64,000 nt of DNA from contig CBDHYI010000008.1 in assembly GCA_965275915.1 (NCBI GenBank), forward strand, positions 1,488,001 to 1,552,000, written 5' to 3'. This DNA comes from JBDWFY01 sp965275915. GTDB lineage: Bacteria; Pseudomonadota; Alphaproteobacteria; Rhizobiales; Stappiaceae. The notes under the pieces were generated by a model. It was given only the letters and a program-made list of their open reading frames with translations. It ran no database searches and was not told the DNA's origin. Positions 27,142 through 36,736 of this stretch are shown one piece after another. The position numbers and the translations under genes are program-made. How positions within the stretch are numbered: the stretch's first letter is position 1; each line of letters begins with the position of its first letter.

Positions 27142-27500
27142 CGGAGCATCATAGTCACGGAACGATCGGAGGTTCTATAGGTCTTGCCGGTCTTCCTGGC
27201 CAAATTGATGTGATCGGTCGTTGGCCGTTTCCACCGACAACTCCCGATAAACAGGTCCTTAGGCTTCAGTCACGAGGCGATCGGACCTGTCAGGGTCTCC
27301 CGTTCCGGCGGAGGCAGGTGAGCCATCGAGCAGACCATGGTTGGCTTTAATGGGTTCGATGGTATGAGTCCGACCCCGACGCATCGCAACCTGATCTGAT
27401 CCATCACACCGCTTTCGTCGAATTTTGACGTTGCATCATCAAAAATGTTCACGTAATGTTCTTATAAAGGGCCATTGATTGAGCAAGGAGAAATTCTTCC
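27142..27500. other. Intergenic region, nothing recognised
   Basis: Divergent space between the DUF1194 gene and the GFA gene. The only landmark is AAGGAG at about 27485 preceding the GFA start. No repeat or RNA gene was seen. Confidence 0.35.
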
Positions 27501-27896
27501 ATGATCGAAGGGAGCTGTTGTTGTGGTGCGGTCAAATTTGAGCTGTTGTCCCAACCTTCGGTGATGGGGACTTGTCACTGCTCGCGCTGCCGCAAGGCCG
27601 GTGCAAGCACGATCGTTTTTGTGAAAAAAGAAACTCTGAGGTGGCTTCGAGGCAGGGATCATGTTGCGCTTTATCGGCCTGACCCGCCATACAAATACGG
27701 ACGGTGTTTCTGCAAAATCTGCGGCACGTCGTTGGGCGAAATTCTATCCGAAGAGGACAGCTTTCCGATCGCCGCCAATGCTTTGGATACACTGTTCGGG
27801 CTTAAAAACCAGTTTCATGAGTTTGTTTCCGAAAAGCCTGATTGGTACGAAGTCTGCGATGACGCACCCCAATCGGAGGGGCACCCATCGTTTTAA
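27501..27896 (+). CDS. GFA-domain protein (Mss4-like zinc fold), intact
   Basis: The 131-residue protein has the full cysteine set of the family: GSCCCGAVKFEL near the N-terminus, the middle site GTCHCSRCRKAGAS, and the C-terminal pair RCFCKICGTSLG. It should fold as a beta-rich zinc protein; the chemistry is unknown for most members outside formaldehyde-activating enzymes. The ATG follows AAGGAGAAATTCTTCC. It contrasts with the damaged copy at 1806-2195, which lacks the CHCS segment. Confidence 0.85.
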   Translation: MIEGSCCCGAVKFELLSQPSVMGTCHCSRCRKAGASTIVFVKKETLRWLRGRDHVALYRPDPPYKYGRCFCKICGTSLGEILSEEDSFPIAANALDTLFGLKNQFHEFVSEKPDWYEVCDDAPQSEGHPSF

Positions 27897-28029
27897 AAGG
27901 TCGTCACCTCACGGTCGATTTCGTTCCCCGCATTTTCCGAATCTGAGGGTCTTTCGGGTTTCAGTCAGTCTATATGTGTGAAGGCGGATTTATGCTCCGT
28001 CGAATTATCCGCTCCCCCGGCTCGGCGCC

Positions 28030-28533
28030 CTATCCCAACACCTGTTCGACTCTGGAGACGCATTCAGCGGTCGTTAGCTCCGCGGAATCCAAAACCAGTC
28101 GTCTGGTCGTCCAGGGCTCGTACTCCCGGGACCTGACTTTGTCCCACGTCGGAACGGTCAGGCCGTCAAGATCGCTGAGACGCGTTTCCACGCGCCGTCT
28201 GTGTTCCTGAATATCTGAACAGATAACCTCGACATTTGTCAGCCGGGCTTGAGATGAAGCAGCGGTTTCAGCCCATAACTGCCTTGTGATTTCAAGCGGG
28301 CTCACGGTGTCGGCGATCACATCAAATCCAAGCATCAGATTGTCTTTTGCGACGGCGGCGACGACCAGATACCCCGCATCCATGGCCGGATGTATCTTCA
28401 GGGCGCTTGTCTTCATAGCCGCTTCGATCGAGTCCACCCGCAGATGCACGGCCTTGATGCGCCTTGACAGTGCTTTTGCAATGGTCGTCTTGCCGACACC
28501 GGGAAGACCTGAGAAGGAAATCAGAGTTGCCAT
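28030..28533 (-). CDS. Small P-loop kinase-like ATPase
   Basis: The 167-residue protein begins MATLISFSGLPGVGKTTIAK, with the Walker A motif GLPGVGKT. It continues with a switch-like segment HLRVDSIEAAM and a lid-like region with several arginines (QEHRRRVETRLSDL). This matches the AAA_33/APS-kinase-like group of small-molecule kinases, often annotated 'adenylyl-sulfate kinase' without proof. The phosphate acceptor is unknown. It stands alone. Confidence 0.78.
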   Translation of the reverse strand: MATLISFSGLPGVGKTTIAKALSRRIKAVHLRVDSIEAAMKTSALKIHPAMDAGYLVVAAVAKDNLMLGFDVIADTVSPLEITRQLWAETAASSQARLTNVEVICSDIQEHRRRVETRLSDLDGLTVPTWDKVRSREYEPWTTRRLVLDSAELTTAECVSRVEQVLG

Positions 28534-28767
28534 AGTGAACGGTTAGCACGTCAGGAAAATCTGAGCGAATTTTATGGTCAGGCCCGGATCACGCTTTTGC
28601 CCTTTGTGAATAAAGCAGATCGGGAGCGCACGTTTGACAGGTGTCTTCTCCTGTAACACGTACCGGGTACCAGGCGAACTGTCATCGGCTCTTGAACGCC
28701 CAATACCGGCCTGCTTGAAGCAGCCGTTCGCCACGGCTCGCTTTGTGCCTTGAGGCACGAACGACCT

Positions 28768-29244
28768 TCACAACTGAGTGGGATTAGGCGCGTTGCCATA
28801 GACCTCAATTGGGTCAAAGGCCTTCTCAGTCTCTGTGAAGCTCAGTTCGACCGGCCCGTCTTCCACCTTCACTGGAACCGAGCGATAGAAGCAGGAGCGG
28901 TAGCCGACATGACAACTGGCACCGCCTTCGACGGCAACCCGCAGCCAAACGGCATCCTGATCGTCATCGATCCGCATTTCTATCACTTTCTGGATGAGCC
29001 CACTGGTTGCACCTTTGTGCCAAAGGCACTTGCGGCTCCGGCTCCAATAGTGGGCTTCGCCTGTTTTGATCGTAAGCAACAACGCCTCTTCGTTCATCAC
29101 ACCCATCATCAGCACATCGCCGGTCCTGGCGTCAGTCGTGACAACAGGCAGGAAACCATCAGCGTCGAACTTTGGCGCAAGGAGCTTGCCCTCTTCGACC
29201 TGTTCGACGGATATGCGGCTCGCAAAGGGTTTCCACTCTTCCAT
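28768..29244 (-). CDS. hisI: Phosphoribosyl-AMP cyclohydrolase paralogue
   Basis: This enzyme opens the adenine ring of phosphoribosyl-AMP in histidine synthesis and needs zinc. The 158-residue product shows VLMMGVMNEEAL, HYWSRSRKCLWHKGATSG, the acidic metal loop MRIDDDQDAVWL, and CHVGYRSCFYR with the zinc cysteines. It is longer than typical 130-residue versions by a charged C-terminus. The ATG overlaps the folE stop by one base (TAATG) and GGAGG lies nine bases upstream, so the pair is translationally coupled. Lack of other his genes and its place next to folE and CobW genes suggest a zinc-stress back-up copy rather than the main histidine-pathway enzyme. Confidence 0.9.
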   Translation of the reverse strand: MEEWKPFASRISVEQVEEGKLLAPKFDADGFLPVVTTDARTGDVLMMGVMNEEALLLTIKTGEAHYWSRSRKCLWHKGATSGLIQKVIEMRIDDDQDAVWLRVAVEGGASCHVGYRSCFYRSVPVKVEDGPVELSFTETEKAFDPIEVYGNAPNPTQL

Positions 29245-29882
29245 TATCCTTGGCCTCCACTCGACACGGAGATCGAAGACAGGAAGTCCCTACGAAGCTC
29301 CGGATCCGTTTGAAACTCGCCAAGAAGCCGCCGGGTCAGCATGGAGACGCCGGGTTTTTTGATACCCCGAGTGGTCATGCACATGTGGGCGGCTTCGATA
29401 ACGACAGCGACACCGCGGGGCTGAAGCACGTCTTGAATGGTGTCGGCAATCTGTGCCGTCAGGGTCTCCTGGATCTGAAGGCGCTTCGCGTAGACCTCCA
29501 CCACACGCGCCAGCTTGCTGATGCCAACGACACGATTTGCCGGAAGATAAGCAACGTGTACCTTTCCGATAATCGGCACAACGTGATGTTCGCAATGCGA
29601 TTCCAGCCGCATGTTACGGAGTACGATCAGATCGTTGTAGTTATTCGTTTCTTCGAAGGTGCGGGCGAGCAACTCCGCCGGATCGACTTTGTACCCCTCG
29701 AAAAACTCTTCATAAGCGCGCACGACGCGAGCAGGCGTGTCCACAAGCCCTTCGCGATCCGGATCATCGCCGCTCCATTCCAGCAGGATGCGCACGGCCG
29801 CCTCGGCATCTGCGCGCGAAGGGCGCAGCCCGTGTTGTTTTCTATGCTCTGCCATGGCCGCAACATTCGCAGCATAAGTCAT
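29244..29882 (-). CDS. folE: GTP cyclohydrolase I (zinc-dependent FolE)
   Basis: The enzyme converts GTP to dihydroneopterin triphosphate for folate synthesis. The 212-residue sequence has all family marks: DTPARVVRAYEEFF, the zinc/substrate motif LESHCEHHVVPI, GISKLARVVEVYAKRLQIQE, and HMCMTTRGIKKPG with the last zinc cysteine. It is therefore the canonical zinc type (FolE1), not the metal-flexible FolE2. It is the first gene of a two-gene operon with hisI, transcribed away from the CobW genes, with a Zur-box-like palindrome about 40 bases upstream of its start. Confidence 0.93.
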   Translation of the reverse strand: MTYAANVAAMAEHRKQHGLRPSRADAEAAVRILLEWSGDDPDREGLVDTPARVVRAYEEFFEGYKVDPAELLARTFEETNNYNDLIVLRNMRLESHCEHHVVPIIGKVHVAYLPANRVVGISKLARVVEVYAKRLQIQETLTAQIADTIQDVLQPRGVAVVIEAAHMCMTTRGIKKPGVSMLTRRLLGEFQTDPELRRDFLSSISVSSGGQG

Positions 29883-29920
29883 TATTTTCGAAACCTCTGT
29901 CGTTGATTTTCCGGGCTGAG

Positions 29921-29940
29921 ATGCAATGTTATAACGTGAT
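29921..29940. promoter_or_regulatory. Zur-box-like palindrome upstream of folE
   Basis: The core GTTATAAC (29928-29935) is a perfect palindrome inside AATGTTATAACGT. This closely matches the proteobacterial Zur operator core ATGTTATAACAT. It lies 46 bases upstream of the folE start codon, where repressor binding would block transcription when zinc is plentiful. Confidence 0.6.
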
Positions 29941-30068
29941 AGTCAATCTGCGTTCTCGTGAGAAATCCGAATATATTGGCTACATCGCTCACACCGTCAG
30001 TCTCCCCAGGTTTAGAATGTCATCCTTCTGACGGGATAAACCAAAGCCATGCTTCCTTGATTTGGTCA

Positions 30069-30088
30069 TGATATGATATAACATAACA
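30069..30088. promoter_or_regulatory. Second Zur-box-like palindrome, facing the CobW operon
   Basis: ATGATATAACAT (30073-30084) differs from the core ATGTTATAACAT at one base. It is extended by matching outer bases, so that most of the 20 bases are symmetrical. It lies about 125 bases upstream of the plus-strand operon start at 30212. Together with the box at 29921 each divergent promoter would have its own site. Confidence 0.55.
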
Positions 30089-30211
30089 AAACAATCCGAG
30101 ATGGGAATGGGCAAACAGATTGATTCTTGAGATGTGTGCTGTTGAGCCGAACCTTTATGGGCGCTTCTCATCAAAATGGTTCGGAACACCGGGTGAAATG
30201 AGGGGCGAATT

Positions 30212-30634
30212 TTGAAACAAAATCGGGTTGACCATGCTCTTGAGCTTGAAGAATCCCGTTTCGACGGAGCCTGCTTGACATTGAAGCAATGGACGGAAGC
30301 CGTCGCTTCAGGTCAAGTAGAGGAAATCTTGGATCTCTACGCTAAAGACGCAATTCTGGTGCCCACCTTATCCAACGAGATCGTTGTCACGGAGGACGGT
30401 CGCCGTCGCTATTTCGAGTTCTTTTTGTCCGACGGCGGTCCCGCTTGCACTGTCGACCGCACAGAAACCCGGATCGATCGCAAGCTCGGCACTGTCGTCA
30501 TTGGAGGGATCTACACCTTCTGTTTCAGCAGAGAGACCGGTGAAGAATGGGTGCCCGCCCGATTTCTATTCACCTTCGAAGAGATAGGCGCACGCTGGCT
30601 GATAACCGGACATCATTCCTCCCGCTGCGTTTGA
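30212..30634 (+). CDS. NTF2/SnoaL-like (DUF4440-type) small protein
   Basis: The frame starts at TTG 30212, with AGGGGCG just upstream. The 140-residue product has the cone-shaped NTF2-like pattern: a first helix TLKQWTEAVASGQVEEILDLYAKDAILVPTLS (in two pieces), then strands VVIGGIYTFCF, VPARFLFTFEE and ARWLITGHHSS. CaMKII-association-like proteins of this type bind small ligands or form dimers. It is the first gene of the plus-strand operon with the COG0523 GTPases, so it is likely part of the zinc-limitation response; its activity is unknown. Confidence 0.65.
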   Translation: MKQNRVDHALELEESRFDGACLTLKQWTEAVASGQVEEILDLYAKDAILVPTLSNEIVVTEDGRRRYFEFFLSDGGPACTVDRTETRIDRKLGTVVIGGIYTFCFSRETGEEWVPARFLFTFEEIGARWLITGHHSSRCV

Positions 30635-30693
30635 AACTCACCGCGAAATGAACGAATGCCGTTGAGGCAACCAAGAGCAAGTGATGGATCATC

Positions 30694-31869
30694 ATGGTTT
30701 TTCCTGATCGCATACCCGTTTATCTGCTGAGCGGCTTTCTCGGCTCAGGCAAGTCGACTTTGTTGAACGCGTTTCTGAACGATCCCTCGGTCCAGGACAC
30801 AGCGGTGGTCATCAACGAGTTCGGGGACGTTCCGGTCGATCACTTGCTCGTTCGCCGGGGTGAAACGACGATCAGCCAGGTTTCGACCGGTTGCCTGTGC
30901 TGCTCGGACACGACGGACATCCGGAAAACGCTTTTCGATCTTCGCAGCGCTGCATCGGACGGGCTGACAGGCAGGTTTTCGCGCGTGATCGTCGAGATGA
31001 GCGGGCTCGGTGATCCAGCTCCGCTGGTCAATGCGCTCTCTGTCAACAAAAACGCGGCAAACCAACTGCAGAGCGATTCCATCGATTCTGAATTCTACTT
31101 GGCCGGAGTCATCACGTTGTTCGATACGGTAACGGGCGCAAGTTCGGTCGAACACCATTTTGAAGCCTTCAAACAGTTAGCATTCGCCGATCGGATTGTC
31201 CTTACGAAGACCGATCTGGTACATGGTCCTGATGCTGCGCCCGATTGGGACGCGCTGTTGCGTGAACTGCGTGAAATCAACGCAAGCGCTGACATCATCG
31301 ATCGTCAGACCGTTAATCTTTCAACCCTATTTTCACCCAGACCATACGCGGTGGTGGATCGCGGAGAAGATGTTGCCGGATGGCTGGCTTTAGAAGCCGC
31401 ATTGGCAATGGAAGCCGGTCATAGCTCCGGAGCTGAAGACGGAAAAGCCGATCTCAGGCACGGAGCCGGTATTCGAACATTCAGCATCGTCAGTGACAAG
31501 CCGTTGTCCGAGAAGAGGTTTCAGCACTTTCTTACTCTCCTCCAGAATTCGGCGGGGCAGCGGCTACTGCGTGTCAAAGGGATCATTGCCACTGAAGATA
31601 CTCCTGAGGAACCGCTGATCGTCCATGCGGTTCAACACGCCGTTTCCGATCCTGTTCGGCTATGTGCCTGGCCTGATGAAGACCGGCGAACCCGACTTGT
31701 GTTTATCATGGATGGCATTGATCCCGGACCGGTGCGCGAAATGTTTACCGCGGTGATCGACGCCGTTCCTATTTCCCTCACTCAGTCACTCAGAAACGCA
31801 AGCGACGTTTTGAGAGCGTCGTTTTCCCGCACTTTCTCCACTCTCACCAGTATGTCTCGGAGGTCGTAA
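30694..31869 (+). CDS. COG0523/CobW-family GTPase, putative zinc metallochaperone (copy 1)
   Basis: The 391-residue protein has the G3E GTPase motifs: Walker A (LSGFLGSGKSTLLN), the metal-binding CxCC motif (STGCLCCSDT), Walker B region (VIVEMSGLGDPAPL) and the base-specific LTKTDL. The C-terminal CobW_C domain begins near GIRTFSIVSDKPLSEKRF. Such GTPases deliver metal to client enzymes, coupling GTP hydrolysis to transfer. In this copy the usual NEFG (INEFGDV) is present. There is no His-rich stretch. The last bases overlap the next ATG (TAATG at 31866-31870), indicating coupling with copy 2. Confidence 0.87.
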   Translation: MVFPDRIPVYLLSGFLGSGKSTLLNAFLNDPSVQDTAVVINEFGDVPVDHLLVRRGETTISQVSTGCLCCSDTTDIRKTLFDLRSAASDGLTGRFSRVIVEMSGLGDPAPLVNALSVNKNAANQLQSDSIDSEFYLAGVITLFDTVTGASSVEHHFEAFKQLAFADRIVLTKTDLVHGPDAAPDWDALLRELREINASADIIDRQTVNLSTLFSPRPYAVVDRGEDVAGWLALEAALAMEAGHSSGAEDGKADLRHGAGIRTFSIVSDKPLSEKRFQHFLTLLQNSAGQRLLRVKGIIATEDTPEEPLIVHAVQHAVSDPVRLCAWPDEDRRTRLVFIMDGIDPGPVREMFTAVIDAVPISLTQSLRNASDVLRASFSRTFSTLTSMSRRS

Positions 31870-32858
31870 TGAACGCTTTAGAGAAGACACCTGTCACCGT
31901 ACTCACCGGTTACCTCGGCGCTGGAAAAACCACCTTGCTCAATCGCATACTCTCTGAAAATCATGGAAAACGATATGCGGTTATTGTCAATGAGTTCGGC
32001 GAAATTGGGATCGACAATGATCTCGTCGTAGACGTAGACGAAGAAGTCTTCGAAATGAACAACGGATGCATCTGTTGCACGGTGCGCGGCGACCTCATCC
32101 GTATCATCGAAGGCTTGATGAAGCGGCGAAACAATTTTGATGCGATCCTGATCGAAACGACGGGACTGGCTGATCCGGCCCCTGTCGCTCAAACATTTTT
32201 CGTTGATGAAGACGTTCAATCCAAGACCAAACTTGATGCCATCGTGACTGTTGTCGATGCCAAGCATCTGCTTGACGAAATCGATAAGGCGCATGAAGCC
32301 CAGGAACAGTTGGCCTTTGCTGACATCATCCTCTTGAACAAGGTCGATCTTGTCGGCGAACAGGGCCTCGCCGAAGTGGAAAAGCGGATACGCAGGATCA
32401 ATCCGACAGCCGTTATCCATCGCAGCGAACGATGCCAGATAGACCTCAATGAAGTCCTCGGGCGCAACGCGTTCGATCTGGACCGGGTGCTTGAGATCGA
32501 GCCGGAATTCCTGGAACATTTCCATGACCACGATCACGACGAGCATGTCGCGAGTTTCTCGCTGCTGAGCGACACTCCGCTCGATCCGGAACGGTTCTTT
32601 CCCTGGATGCAATCGATCGCCCAGAACTTTGGCCCCGACATGCTGCGGATGAAAGGGATCGTCGCTTTTGAAAACGATGACGACCGCTTTGTGATGCAAG
32701 GTGTTCACATGCTGTTGGAAGGCGATCATCAGCGGCCCTGGAAGACGGATGAGCAGCGCACCACGCGGCTTGTTTTCATCGGGCGAGATCTTCCTCGCGA
32801 CATCTTCGAGAAGGGTTTCCGGCGGTGTGCCGTTCAAGAAGGGGCCGCCGTTGGATGA
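31869..32858 (+). CDS. COG0523/CobW-family GTPase with His-rich loop, putative zinc metallochaperone (copy 2)
   Basis: The 329-residue protein has Walker A (LTGYLGAGKTTLLN), INEFGEIGID-type switch (VNEFGEIGIDNDL), the CxCC metal motif (NNGCICCTVR), Walker B region (ILIETTGLADPAPV) and NKVDLV. A histidine-rich segment, HFHDHDHDEH (around residues 217-226), sits between the GTPase and the CobW_C domain (FSLLSDTPLDPERF), as in zinc-linked members of the family. It shares only partial identity with copy 1, so the two are diverged paralogues rather than a recent duplication. CGGAGGTCG lies just before its start. Confidence 0.9.
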   Translation: MNALEKTPVTVLTGYLGAGKTTLLNRILSENHGKRYAVIVNEFGEIGIDNDLVVDVDEEVFEMNNGCICCTVRGDLIRIIEGLMKRRNNFDAILIETTGLADPAPVAQTFFVDEDVQSKTKLDAIVTVVDAKHLLDEIDKAHEAQEQLAFADIILLNKVDLVGEQGLAEVEKRIRRINPTAVIHRSERCQIDLNEVLGRNAFDLDRVLEIEPEFLEHFHDHDHDEHVASFSLLSDTPLDPERFFPWMQSIAQNFGPDMLRMKGIVAFENDDDRFVMQGVHMLLEGDHQRPWKTDEQRTTRLVFIGRDLPRDIFEKGFRRCAVQEGAAVG

Positions 32859-33130
32859 CCAAGTTCAACAATCCGCTGGCGCCGAAATTCGGCCGCTTGA
32901 AGACCAAGTCGTCTGAAATAAAGCGCTGGACCCGTGAGTTGATGGACTTGCCGGAGGACACCCCGATCACCGTCGCTGAATTGGCCTGTCGGGAAGACGG
33001 GTGCCCGGATATTGAAACGGTGATCGGGGTGCTCGAACCTGACAAACCCATCGCAACGATCCGCGTCCATGCTACGATGACTGAGGTGACGAAAGCGGAT
33101 ATTGCTGAAGCGGCGGGCATAAATGCGTGA
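32855..33130 (+). CDS. Small conserved protein of the zinc operon
   Basis: The start ATG at 32855 overlaps the stop of the upstream GTPase (ATGA). The 91-residue product has LDYxx-free composition with ELACREDGCPDIETVIGVL and KPIATIRVHATMTEVTKADI. The CREDGCPD pair of cysteines could bind a metal. The domain resembles small proteins found beside COG0523 GTPases; I cannot name a characterised family. Tight overlap argues for a direct role with the GTPase. Confidence 0.65.
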   Translation: MTKFNNPLAPKFGRLKTKSSEIKRWTRELMDLPEDTPITVAELACREDGCPDIETVIGVLEPDKPIATIRVHATMTEVTKADIAEAAGINA

Positions 33131-33481
33131 TTAGAAAAGCCCAGAGTTCACAAGCAGGCTGTAACAGTTCTATGATTGAGTATCAAGGTTGTTAGAGTGC
33201 CATTGGCCGCACGCTTCCTCTTTGTCGGTGGAACCCTCGACCCAGAACTCAGAAGAGGGCGAATAGACCGCCCGGTTTCCTGCTGGGAAGACCGGTTCCA
33301 AAACGGCGAGCATCAGTTGATTGATTTGCCAGAGGGCTCAACACAGGCAAGGCCGTCCGGCAAGGGTTAGGCGCGCATTGGCCGGAACGAAAACGTACTC
33401 TGTAAATCCGCTATTAGTCCGAATGCGGATCAGGTTCCGGTCATCACCCGGGAAGGGAGGGCGCGCGGCCCTCAAACCCAC
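33131..33481. other. Intergenic region, nothing recognised
   Basis: The space between the end of the zinc operon and the convergent YEATS-like gene. No open frame with a plausible ribosome site, and no clear terminator, was found. Confidence 0.35.
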
Positions 33482-34138
33482 TCAAGTCTTCTCGCCATTT
33501 TCCTCTCGCTCCCCGAACACCGGTGCCATCTCAAAATCGAGGTAACGGGAAGTCTCGGCCATTGTGCCGTCGTGGAAGTGGATCTTGGCGACGCAGAGGG
33601 GGCTGCCATAGGCGGAGGTTGTCATGGCGAAGCCGTTGTCGGAGGTGCGGACAACGTATTTGGAGCCGTAGGCTTTGCCGCCGAACCATTTGCCCAGGTA
33701 ATATTCCACATGGTCGACATCGTTGAAGCGGGCGGTGGTCTGGTTCTTGGAGAATTTGCGGACGAGAAAAATCGAGATGTCGTATTTCTGGCCGGGATTT
33801 TTGGACGGGCGGATGCGGTGGGCGAGCATCAGAGAGCGGGTGCTGTCATAGATCGCATCGCGGGCGTCCATATCCTTCTTGGTGGCACGCACGCGCGAAT
33901 ACTCGTTTCCGTCAAAGGGGAGGCCGTCCCCGGCGGAAACGCCGCCCTCTTCGGAAGGATCGACCAGAGGACCTTTCAGCTCCACGGTGCCGAGCTTGAT
34001 GTGCGAGGCGGTCTGAAACTTTGCGGTAAACGCGTCGACCAGCTCAGTCAGCTTGTGCCGGTAGAAGAACAACAGTGCGGCAAGTACGACGGGCCAGGCG
34101 AGGGCGGACAGAACATCCCATAAGTTGGACGGTGACAT
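33482..34138 (-). CDS. Membrane-anchored prokaryotic YEATS (pYEATS) domain protein
   Basis: The 218-residue product has one N-terminal membrane segment (VLSALAWPVVLAALLFFY), a basic juxtamembrane linker and an acidic spacer. A C-terminal beta-rich domain follows, with KYDISIFLVRKF, VDHVEYYLGKWFGGKAYG, NGFAMTTSAYGSPLCVAKIHF. The 'VxYYLGxxF' and 'F.M.T.AYG...C.A...F.D' pattern is that of prokaryotic YEATS domains. In comparative genomics these sit in membrane-linked stress and conflict systems, perhaps as ligand sensors. Topology predicts the domain in the cytoplasm. No partner gene is adjacent. Confidence 0.65.
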   Translation of the reverse strand: MSPSNLWDVLSALAWPVVLAALLFFYRHKLTELVDAFTAKFQTASHIKLGTVELKGPLVDPSEEGGVSAGDGLPFDGNEYSRVRATKKDMDARDAIYDSTRSLMLAHRIRPSKNPGQKYDISIFLVRKFSKNQTTARFNDVDHVEYYLGKWFGGKAYGSKYVVRTSDNGFAMTTSAYGSPLCVAKIHFHDGTMAETSRYLDFEMAPVFGEREENGEKT

Positions 34139-34382
34139 CGGTAGTTTTCCCCTCGGATCTGCTGTGCTTGCGGCATTGTGCCAGAGGGAAGGGCAGGTGG
34201 TCGATGAACAACATCATTCCTTAGCGGAATTTGCGAATCCCAACGGCGATGTGATTTAACTTCGCCCCAAATCCCGGTTACAGCCTAGTTGCTTGTTTTT
34301 TCGCATATTCTTACTCGAAAACCGCATACACTTTTCGGGAATATGTTCTATAAGGCCGGGTTTTCTTTTGGGAGCCTCGTTT

Positions 34383-35639
<1,257 letters not shown>

Positions 35640-35930
35640 GGGCGGCGGCGGCTGTTGCCGCGATCCTCAGCAAATGCTATCTCCCGAAAAACAACGCTCG
35701 GCGCAGTGGCGGGCGAGGGAGATTTTATGGTCACGATTGCGGGTATCCGCTGATCTCATCTGATGAGATTGCCGACTGAAAACGGGCTGCCGCGCACGCG
35801 GGCAGTCAATTCGAGCGTACGGCCGGAATTCACTCACGTAACACTCTGACTGATAGGTGAGCGATTCGCCGACGTCCTATGCCGCGGGCATTCGACGCCT
35901 GGGCAAAGGCATCGTGAAAGATAAATCCCA

Positions 35931-36389
35931 ATGAAAATCAGACCGACACGGTCCTTGGATGTTCCCGCTTTGAAGCGCATCATCGAAGGCACCGATCTTT
36001 TTCCCGCCGAAATGCTTCCCGACATGCTGAAGGGGTTCCTGTCCAAAGAAGGCCGCGAAGAGCTGTGGCTGAGTTGTGAGGAGGAGGGCGCGGCCATCGG
36101 TTTCTGCTATGCCGCCCTTGAACCGCTGACGGAGAGCACGTGGAACATGCTCGCTATTGCTGTGCTGCCGCAAAGGCAGAGCAGCGGTGTGGGAAAGGCG
36201 CTGGTAAAACATCTTGAGGATGCTCTGCGCGACCGTGGTTGCAGAGTGCTGATTGTCGACACTTCCGGGGTGGACGGCTTTGCCGGCACGAGGGCGTTTT
36301 ACTGCAGGAACGGCTATGTGGAGGAAGCCCGGATCAGAGACTTCTGGGCCGCGGGTGATGATAAAGTCGTTTTCTGGAAGGCCCTATAG
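35931..36389 (+). CDS. GNAT-family N-acetyltransferase
   Basis: The 152-residue protein has the GNAT order: N-terminal strand and helix (MKIRPTRSLDVPALKRII), central strands (GAAIGFCYAAL), and motif A for acetyl-CoA (MLAIAVLPQRQSSGVGKALVKHLEDAL with the Q/RxxGxG/A-like RQSSGVG). The last strand and helix follow (GTRAFYCRNGYVEEARIRDFW). The acceptor is unknown; short GNATs of this kind act on amino acids, peptides or aminoglycosides. The ATG follows AAAGATAAATCCCA, a weak ribosome site. It stands alone. Confidence 0.83.
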   Translation: MKIRPTRSLDVPALKRIIEGTDLFPAEMLPDMLKGFLSKEGREELWLSCEEEGAAIGFCYAALEPLTESTWNMLAIAVLPQRQSSGVGKALVKHLEDALRDRGCRVLIVDTSGVDGFAGTRAFYCRNGYVEEARIRDFWAAGDDKVVFWKAL

Positions 36390-36586
36390 GACGTGGACAA
36401 AAACGCCCTGAGCCCGAATATGCGACCGCTCCGGCCTCAGGGCCAGCTTATAGCGTTCATTTACACAGAGCGGAGGGCGTCACTGTGCTCCGCGTCCGTC
36501 CGGTGACCGTGGAACCACAGGCACGACAGGAGTTGCTCCAGAGCAAAAGTCGACGCTCGTACCGCTGTATCCGGGCGAGTTTCCCA

Positions 36587-36736
36587 TCAGGAAAAGAAAG
36601 CCCAGCGGCGGTAGGCCCGTTCCAGATCGATGAGGCGATCCTGTTCATCGTCGTTCAGGCTTTTTCGCCGCGCTATCAGAGGGCGCATTTCGCTTTTAAG
36701 AGCGTTCATGCGAGCGTTTACGAATTTCTTCAACAT
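36587..36736 (-). CDS. Very small basic helical protein (49 aa)
   Basis: The frame starts at ATG 36736, preceded by AAGGAG at the ideal eight-base distance, and encodes MLKKFVNARMNALKSEMRPL and onward to DDEQDRLIDLERAYRRWAFFS. The sequence is strongly charged with heptad-like spacing, suggesting one long amphipathic helix or a helical hairpin. I know no family. The ribosome site and composition make it more credible than the surrounding frames. Confidence 0.45.
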   Translation of the reverse strand: MLKKFVNARMNALKSEMRPLIARRKSLNDDEQDRLIDLERAYRRWAFFS

